Assembly: GCA_902623785.1 (NCBI GenBank)
Contig: CACNVG010000001.1
Span: 10,001 to 74,000, forward strand
Direction of reading: 5' to 3'
Source: an uncultured Pelagibacteraceae bacterium
Lineage (GTDB): Bacteria > Pseudomonadota > Alphaproteobacteria > Pelagibacterales > Pelagibacteraceae
DNA: 64,000 nucleotides
Positions 58,677 through 64,000 of the stretch are shown here, piece by piece. The notes beneath the pieces were generated by a model. That model saw nothing but the letters and a program-made list of their open reading frames with translations, did no database searches and had not been told where the DNA came from. Made by a program: the position numbers and the translations under genes. Position 1 is the stretch's first letter, and each line of letters opens with the position of its first letter.

Positions 58677-60056
58677 ATGATTGATACAATAATATTCGAT
58701 CTGGATGGTGTTTTAATTAATTCCAAAAATTTGCATTTTGAAGCACTTAACAGAGCATTAAGCGATAATAAAATCAAATATCAAATAAGTTATGAAGATC
58801 ATTTAAAAACATATGATGGTCTACCAACAATCAATAAGCTAAATATTTTAAACAAAAAAAAGCACGTTCCAAAAAAACTAAATAAAAAAATTAAACTCTT
58901 AAAAAACAAATATACTAGAAAACTTTTGGAGCAAAATCTTAGCTACGATAAAGAAATATTTAGTACGTTTAAAAAGTTGTCAAAAAAATACAAAATAGGT
59001 ATAGCCACAAATGCTATAGAGGAGACATTAAATATTGCTATTAAAAAATTAAAAATTAAAAATTTTGTTGATTATAGTATATCAACTAAAAACATCAAAA
59101 ATTCAAAACCTCATCCAGAAATATATTTAAGGTGCATGGTCAACTTATCAAGCAAACCTAAAAATACGTTAATTTTAGAAGACTCTCATAACGGAAGAAT
59201 TTCAGCTAAAGAGTCTGGTGCCAAACTAATGCCAATCAAATCTCTAGAGGATGTTACATACAAAAATATTATAAATTTTATAAATAATAAAAAAGTAGAA
59301 TTTTCTCAAAAAATAGACAGCTGGGATGATGATGAATTAAATATTGTAATTCCAATGGCCGGTGAAGGTAGTAGGTTTACTAAGGCTGGATATACTTTTC
59401 CCAAACCGATGATCGAGGTTCACAAAAAACCAATGATCCAACTTATTGTAGAAAGCCTTGGTTTAAAGGGAAATTTTATATTTATTGTTAGAAAAGAACA
59501 TTTAGAAAAATATAACATTAAAGGATTATTAAATATAATTGCACCAAATTGTAAAATTATAGTAATTGATAAATTAACTGAGGGTGCAGCTTGTACTGTT
59601 TTACTAGCAAAAGAATTTATAAATAATAATAAACCGCTTGTAATAGCTAATTCAGATCAATTTATAGAATGGAGTCCATCTGAAACTATGTATAACTTTT
59701 CCACAAAAAAAATTGATGGAGGAATTCTTACTTTTGATGCAATTCATCCTAAGTGGTCATACGCAAAAGTTGATAAAAATAAGGTTGTTACTGAAGTTGC
59801 AGAAAAAAAAGTAATTTCAAATCATGCAACTGTTGGCGTTTACTATTGGAAAAAAGGAAACGATTTTGTAAAATATGCAGAAAAAATGATCCAACAAAAC
59901 ATAAGAGTAAATAATGAATTTTACGTTTGCCCAGTTTTCAATGAGGCTATCAAAGATAAAAAAATTATAAAGATATCTGATGTAGATAGCATGTGGGGAT
60001 TAGGAACACCTGAAGATTTAGATTACTATTTAAAATACTATGAAAGAAAAGATTAA
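58677..60056 (+). CDS. Fused HAD-family phosphatase and sugar-phosphate nucleotidyltransferase
   Basis: N: IIFDLDGVLINSKNLHFEALN; C: NIVIPMAGEGSRFTKAGYTFPKPMIEVHKKPMI. Confidence 0.88.
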   Translation: MIDTIIFDLDGVLINSKNLHFEALNRALSDNKIKYQISYEDHLKTYDGLPTINKLNILNKKKHVPKKLNKKIKLLKNKYTRKLLEQNLSYDKEIFSTFKKLSKKYKIGIATNAIEETLNIAIKKLKIKNFVDYSISTKNIKNSKPHPEIYLRCMVNLSSKPKNTLILEDSHNGRISAKESGAKLMPIKSLEDVTYKNIINFINNKKVEFSQKIDSWDDDELNIVIPMAGEGSRFTKAGYTFPKPMIEVHKKPMIQLIVESLGLKGNFIFIVRKEHLEKYNIKGLLNIIAPNCKIIVIDKLTEGAACTVLLAKEFINNNKPLVIANSDQFIEWSPSETMYNFSTKKIDGGILTFDAIHPKWSYAKVDKNKVVTEVAEKKVISNHATVGVYYWKKGNDFVKYAEKMIQQNIRVNNEFYVCPVFNEAIKDKKIIKISDVDSMWGLGTPEDLDYYLKYYERKD

Positions 60057-60090
60057 TTTAAATTATTATATTCCAAAAAATTAGACTATT

Positions 60091-60783
60091 TTATTCATCT
60101 ATTTCAAAATATTCATTTAACTTAAAAATGGAATAACCATTTCTTAATCTCGTGTTTATTTTTAAAACTGAATAATCTTTGTTTTCCATAAGAGTTTTAT
60201 GGCTAAAATAGTTTTTATAAGTTTTTATATCATCCAAAGCAATAAATTTTGATCCAATAACTTTTGAAAGTTCAACCTCACCAGTAAATTCAGACCCGTC
60301 AATTAAAACAAAATCAAAGTTTTGAATTTTTGAATTTTTTTTGATATTTTCAATTTCGTTGGTTTTTATATTATTTTGAATTATGTAATTTTTATCGTCA
60401 TTTAACCAGGATATTATAGTTTGTTCAGAAAATTTGTTCAAATTCGTCTTAATATTTTTATAAAAATTTTTTATCTTTTCATCAGAGGGAAACTCCTCTA
60501 ACTTTATCGAAGATGAATTAAAGCATTTAACAAAACTAAAATCTTGAAATCTTTTTTTTAAGGACTTAAATCTTTCTACAGAAGCTTCAAGACAGAAAAG
60601 ATTTACATCTGAAAAAAAAGACCTATTTAAAATAGCTTTCACAATTACAGTTGTAGAACCTTCACCGTTTGATGATCCAATTTCTAAAATATGATTCAAA
60701 TCATTATTTTTAATTATCTTAATAAGGTCCTCTGAAAATTCATCATTATAAATTTCAGGAGGAATTATATTATTATTTGTCAT
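60091..60783 (-). CDS. Class I methyltransferase-like protein
   Basis: HILEIGSSNGEGSTTVIVKAIL...FVLIDGSEFTGEVELSKVIGSKFIALDD. Confidence 0.6.
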   Translation of the reverse strand: MTNNNIIPPEIYNDEFSEDLIKIIKNNDLNHILEIGSSNGEGSTTVIVKAILNRSFFSDVNLFCLEASVERFKSLKKRFQDFSFVKCFNSSSIKLEEFPSDEKIKNFYKNIKTNLNKFSEQTIISWLNDDKNYIIQNNIKTNEIENIKKNSKIQNFDFVLIDGSEFTGEVELSKVIGSKFIALDDIKTYKNYFSHKTLMENKDYSVLKINTRLRNGYSIFKLNEYFEIDE

Positions 60784-60790
60784 TTGAAAG

Positions 60791-61738
60791 TTAATTATCC
60801 AGCCAAAATTTTTGGTTGAAAGATTTATTAATTTTGTTTGAAGTTGTCAAAGGTCTAAATTTATCATACCATTTTCTTAAATTTTCAACATCGTTTAGCT
60901 CTTTCCAATCTTTTACTATAACAACAGGTAAGCCATTAAACATTTTGTCGAGAACTGATGATTTCATTAAAACTATACAACCTAAATATAAAAGTTCCCA
61001 AGTTCTGTGAGAATCTAAACCGTTACCACTACCAGAAATAGCAAATGTATAATCTGAATACTTTTTATAAGTATTTAATATATTCAATCTATCTGCAGTA
61101 AAATCGACAAATTTCAGTCTATCTTTCAAAGAAAATATTTCGGCTCTATCGTTGGGAAACCTTTTATGTTGATAGATAGTATTATGGAAATCGCAAAATA
61201 TTCTTAAAATTTTTTTATTATTTTGATGTAATTCTTTTTCATTCCTCAGTTTATTCAAATACTCTAAAACTTTATCTGAACTTTTAAACAAACTATCTCT
61301 TATTGTGTGCAAATCTAAACCAATTGGATAATGTTTAAATTTCTTATGACTTTGAGAGCCATCCAAATTTTGAGTATACCAATTTTTAATTTTATCTGAT
61401 TTTAATATATTATTCACTGAAACTGATGAAAGTTCACTTGGTACTAATGTGTCCCCATCTCCAGTGATAAGATCAATTGGTTTTTTTAAATATTTTATGT
61501 TTTCTGAAAAGATATCAATATCTCTTTTTAAATTTTTGTTTACATATGTTGTTCCTAGTCTTAGCCAAATATGATCTTTTGAATTCTCAATTATTTTTTT
61601 AATGATATGTTCTGATGCTACTTCTTCAGTATGATAATTTTCGTAATCTTTAAGAATATTATAAAAACCTCTACTCCAAATTATTGATTTTTCTAAACTA
61701 TTTTTTTTGGTTTTATTAAAAATTTTAATTTTACTCAC
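60791..61738 (-). CDS. Glycosyltransferase-like (exostosin-like C-terminus) protein
   Basis: FAISGSGNGLDSHRTWELLYLGCIVLMKSSVLDKMFNGLPVVIVKDWKEL. Confidence 0.5.
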   Translation of the reverse strand: MSKIKIFNKTKKNSLEKSIIWSRGFYNILKDYENYHTEEVASEHIIKKIIENSKDHIWLRLGTTYVNKNLKRDIDIFSENIKYLKKPIDLITGDGDTLVPSELSSVSVNNILKSDKIKNWYTQNLDGSQSHKKFKHYPIGLDLHTIRDSLFKSSDKVLEYLNKLRNEKELHQNNKKILRIFCDFHNTIYQHKRFPNDRAEIFSLKDRLKFVDFTADRLNILNTYKKYSDYTFAISGSGNGLDSHRTWELLYLGCIVLMKSSVLDKMFNGLPVVIVKDWKELNDVENLRKWYDKFRPLTTSNKINKSFNQKFWLDN

Positions 61739-62535
61739 TGATCTTCAAAATAGGTTTTTTTAACCTTATTAGCTAAATCTAAATAAATCTTTGAGATATC
61801 ATGATCAGGTAAGCTTTCTACTATTGGTGTTCCCTCATCTCCTTGCTTTCCTATCTCGGGATTAATTGGTATTTGCCCCAATAAATCTTTTCCAAACTCT
61901 TCCGCAGTTTTTTTAACTCCACCTTCTCCAAATATTGAATATTTTTTACCATCATCTCCTTTAAAAAAACTCATGTTATCAATTAATCCAATTATTTTTA
62001 TTCCAAGTTTATCAAACATTTTAATACCTCTCTGCACATCTTGAAGAGCAAGCTCTTGAGGTGTAGAAATAATAATAACTCCATCCATTTTAACTTCTTG
62101 AGAGAAAGTCAATTGAGTATCTCCAGTACCAGGTGGCATATCAATAACTATGAAATCTAAATCTTTCCAAGCAACTTTTTGAGTAAAAGTTTTAATTGCA
62201 CTTGTTACCATAGGACCCCTCCAGATCATCGGAGTTTTTTCGTCTGTTAAAAAACCGATAGACATACATTGAATCCCATATTTCATAATAGGTTTTAAAA
62301 ATTGTCCATCACTTTCAGGTTTTTCTTTAATATTAAATAGCTTAGGTAATGAAGGTCCATAAATATCTGCGTCCAATAAACCAACCTTGCATCCTAAGTT
62401 TTTAAGAGCTAATGCAAAATTTGATGCAAAGGTAGATTTTCCAACCCCACCTTTTGCACTTGAAACTGCTATGGTATATTTTGTCCCAATTATTGGGTTT
62501 TTCACGAAGTTTTTTTGTCTTGGTTTGTTTAGCAT
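61735..62535 (-). CDS. mrp: Mrp/ApbC-family P-loop ATPase
   Basis: VSSAKGGVGKSTFASNFALAL (deviant Walker A), DADIYGPSLPKLF, IDMPPGTGDTQLT. Confidence 0.94.
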   Translation of the reverse strand: MLNKPRQKNFVKNPIIGTKYTIAVSSAKGGVGKSTFASNFALALKNLGCKVGLLDADIYGPSLPKLFNIKEKPESDGQFLKPIMKYGIQCMSIGFLTDEKTPMIWRGPMVTSAIKTFTQKVAWKDLDFIVIDMPPGTGDTQLTFSQEVKMDGVIIISTPQELALQDVQRGIKMFDKLGIKIIGLIDNMSFFKGDDGKKYSIFGEGGVKKTAEEFGKDLLGQIPINPEIGKQGDEGTPIVESLPDHDISKIYLDLANKVKKTYFEDQ

Positions 62536-62617
62536 TGCTTCATTAAGTCCTTTAAATTGTGATATGTTTTAGCATACTTAACTTGTTTTTCACACATAAG
62601 ACATTATATAGAGTGTC

Positions 62618-63715
62618 ATGGTTGATGATTTTAGAAGTAGAGGCGGAAGCCCATGGGGATCACCCCCAGGAGGGTCTGGAAATGGATCTGGGAGAAGAGG
62701 TCCAACTCCACCAAACATAGATGAATTAATTAAAAATCTCCAAGACAAAATAAATAAATTTCTTCCTGGAGGAGCTTCAGGCGGAGGTAAACCAATCATT
62801 TTAGGTTTAACTATATTAGTTATAGTATGGGCGCTTAGCGGACTTTATAGAGTTTTACCAGATGAACAAGGTGTAGTTTTAAGATTTGGAAAATTTGTTT
62901 CAACAACTCAACCTGGATTGAATTATCATATTCCTTTTCCGGTAGAGAGCGTTTTAACGCCAAAAGTGACTAAAGTTAACAGAATTGATATCGGTTTTAG
63001 ATCCGAAAGAGATAGCGGTTTTACATCTAGTGGTGTAGCTGATGTACCAGAGGAAAGCCTAATGCTTACTGGTGATGAAAACATTGTGAACATAGATTTT
63101 TCTGTTTTTTGGGTAATAAAAGATGCTGGAAACTTTTTATTTAAAATTCAAGATCCTGAAGGCACCGTGAAGGCTGCTGCAGAAACAGCAATGAGAGAAG
63201 TAATTGCCAGAAGTGATATTCAACCAATTTTGACAGAAGGTAGATCACAAATAGAAATCGATGCAAGTGAGATTATTCAAAACATTTTAGACGAATATCA
63301 GAGCGGAATACAAATAACGCAAGTTCAAACACAAAAAGCTGACCCACCAGACCAAGTAATCGATGCTTTTAGAGATGTTCAAGCTGCTAGAGCTGACATG
63401 GAAAGATCAAAAAACGAAGCTGAGGCCTACGCCAATGATGTAATTCCAAGAGCTCGGGGTGAAGCTGAAAAAATTTTACAAGCAGCTGAAGCATATAAAA
63501 AAGAAGTTGTCGCCAAAGCAGAGGGTGAAGCGAGCAGATTTACCGCAATTTTTAACGAGTACAAAAATGCAAAACAAGTTACACAAGAACGTATGTATCT
63601 TGAAACGATGGAAAAAGTTTTAGCAGATATAGACAAAGTAATAATAGAGAAGAATGCAGGATCGGGAGTTGTTCCTTACTTGCCGCTTCCAGAATTAAAA
63701 AAGAAAACGAACTAA
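62618..63715 (+). CDS. hflK: Membrane protease regulator HflK
   Basis: Gly-rich N-terminus, TM, SPFH domain, VPYLPLPEL tail. Confidence 0.95.
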   Translation: MVDDFRSRGGSPWGSPPGGSGNGSGRRGPTPPNIDELIKNLQDKINKFLPGGASGGGKPIILGLTILVIVWALSGLYRVLPDEQGVVLRFGKFVSTTQPGLNYHIPFPVESVLTPKVTKVNRIDIGFRSERDSGFTSSGVADVPEESLMLTGDENIVNIDFSVFWVIKDAGNFLFKIQDPEGTVKAAAETAMREVIARSDIQPILTEGRSQIEIDASEIIQNILDEYQSGIQITQVQTQKADPPDQVIDAFRDVQAARADMERSKNEAEAYANDVIPRARGEAEKILQAAEAYKKEVVAKAEGEASRFTAIFNEYKNAKQVTQERMYLETMEKVLADIDKVIIEKNAGSGVVPYLPLPELKKKTN

Positions 63716-64000
63716 ATGAGAAAAATTATACTTCCAATAATTGGTGTTCTTGCTTTAACAGCTTTCTTTTCAATTTTCATTGTTAAAGAAGTAAATCAGG
63801 CGATAGTACTTCAGTTTGGTGATCCAAAAAGAATTATACTTAAACCAGGATTAAATTTTAAACTACCATTCATACAAAATGTTGTATTTTTAGATAAGAG
63901 AATTTTAAACCTTGATGCTCCACCCGAAGAGGTAATTGCATCAGATCAAAAAAGACTGATTGTTGATGCATTTGCAAGGTTCCAAATTGTGGATCCATTA
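63716..64000 (+). CDS. hflC: Membrane protease regulator HflC, truncated by window end
   Basis: MRKIILPIIGVLALTAFFSIFIVKEVNQAIVLQFGDPKRIILKPGLNFKLPFIQNV, own translation. Confidence 0.92.
   Translation, partial: MRKIILPIIGVLALTAFFSIFIVKEVNQAIVLQFGDPKRIILKPGLNFKLPFIQNVVFLDKRILNLDAPPEEVIASDQKRLIVDAFARFQIVDPL

Noticed and set aside
1-64000. CRISPR arrays, IS elements, prophage, integrase or rRNA genes
   Set aside because: No spaced direct repeats, transposase/integrase motifs, or rRNA sequence recognised while reading; poly-A/T runs are explained by base composition

Overview
AT-rich window from a streamlined alphaproteobacterium, most consistent with a SAR11/Pelagibacter-type genome (judged from gene content, compactness, codon bias and a two-piece tmRNA; not tested by phylogeny). 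Positions 1 to ~24.8 kb are a surface-glycan accessory island. It holds an amidinated nonulosonate (pseudaminic/legionaminic-like) locus with a MarR-type EPS regulator, a complete 2-aminoethylphosphonate (AEP) locus (PepM, Ppd, PhnW-like, cytidylyltransferase, TagF-like transferase), and a DUF4956/CotH-like/VTC triad. It also has glycosyltransferases and an O-antigen ligase-like protein. A tRNA-Val/tRNA-Met pair marks the island edge. From ~26 kb the window is core genome: mlaC/mlaA, amidase, rnpB, then a rearranged dcw cluster (mraZ-ftsZ-rsmH-ftsL-ftsI-murE::murF-mraY-murD-ftsW-murG-murC-murB-ddl-ftsQ-'ftsA'-lpxC-bamD-ligA). After that come pepP, uvrD, fumC, a permuted tmRNA, thyX, a small second glycan islet, mrp and hflKC. 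Strongest leads: (1) a 234-aa protein at the ftsA position that appears to keep the FtsA 1C subdomain and a C-terminal amphipathic tail but lacks the 2A/2B ATPase half; (2) a phosphonate locus where the cytidylyltransferase domain fused to PepM looks catalytically degenerate and an intact stand-alone copy lies just upstream; (3) TGTTCA-N5-TGAACA operators, one overlapping the start codon of the MarR/EPS regulator; (4) the DUF4956-CotH-VTC triad with a beta-helix-like CotH tail; (5) a tRNA-Val(GAC) with non-canonical D and T loops.
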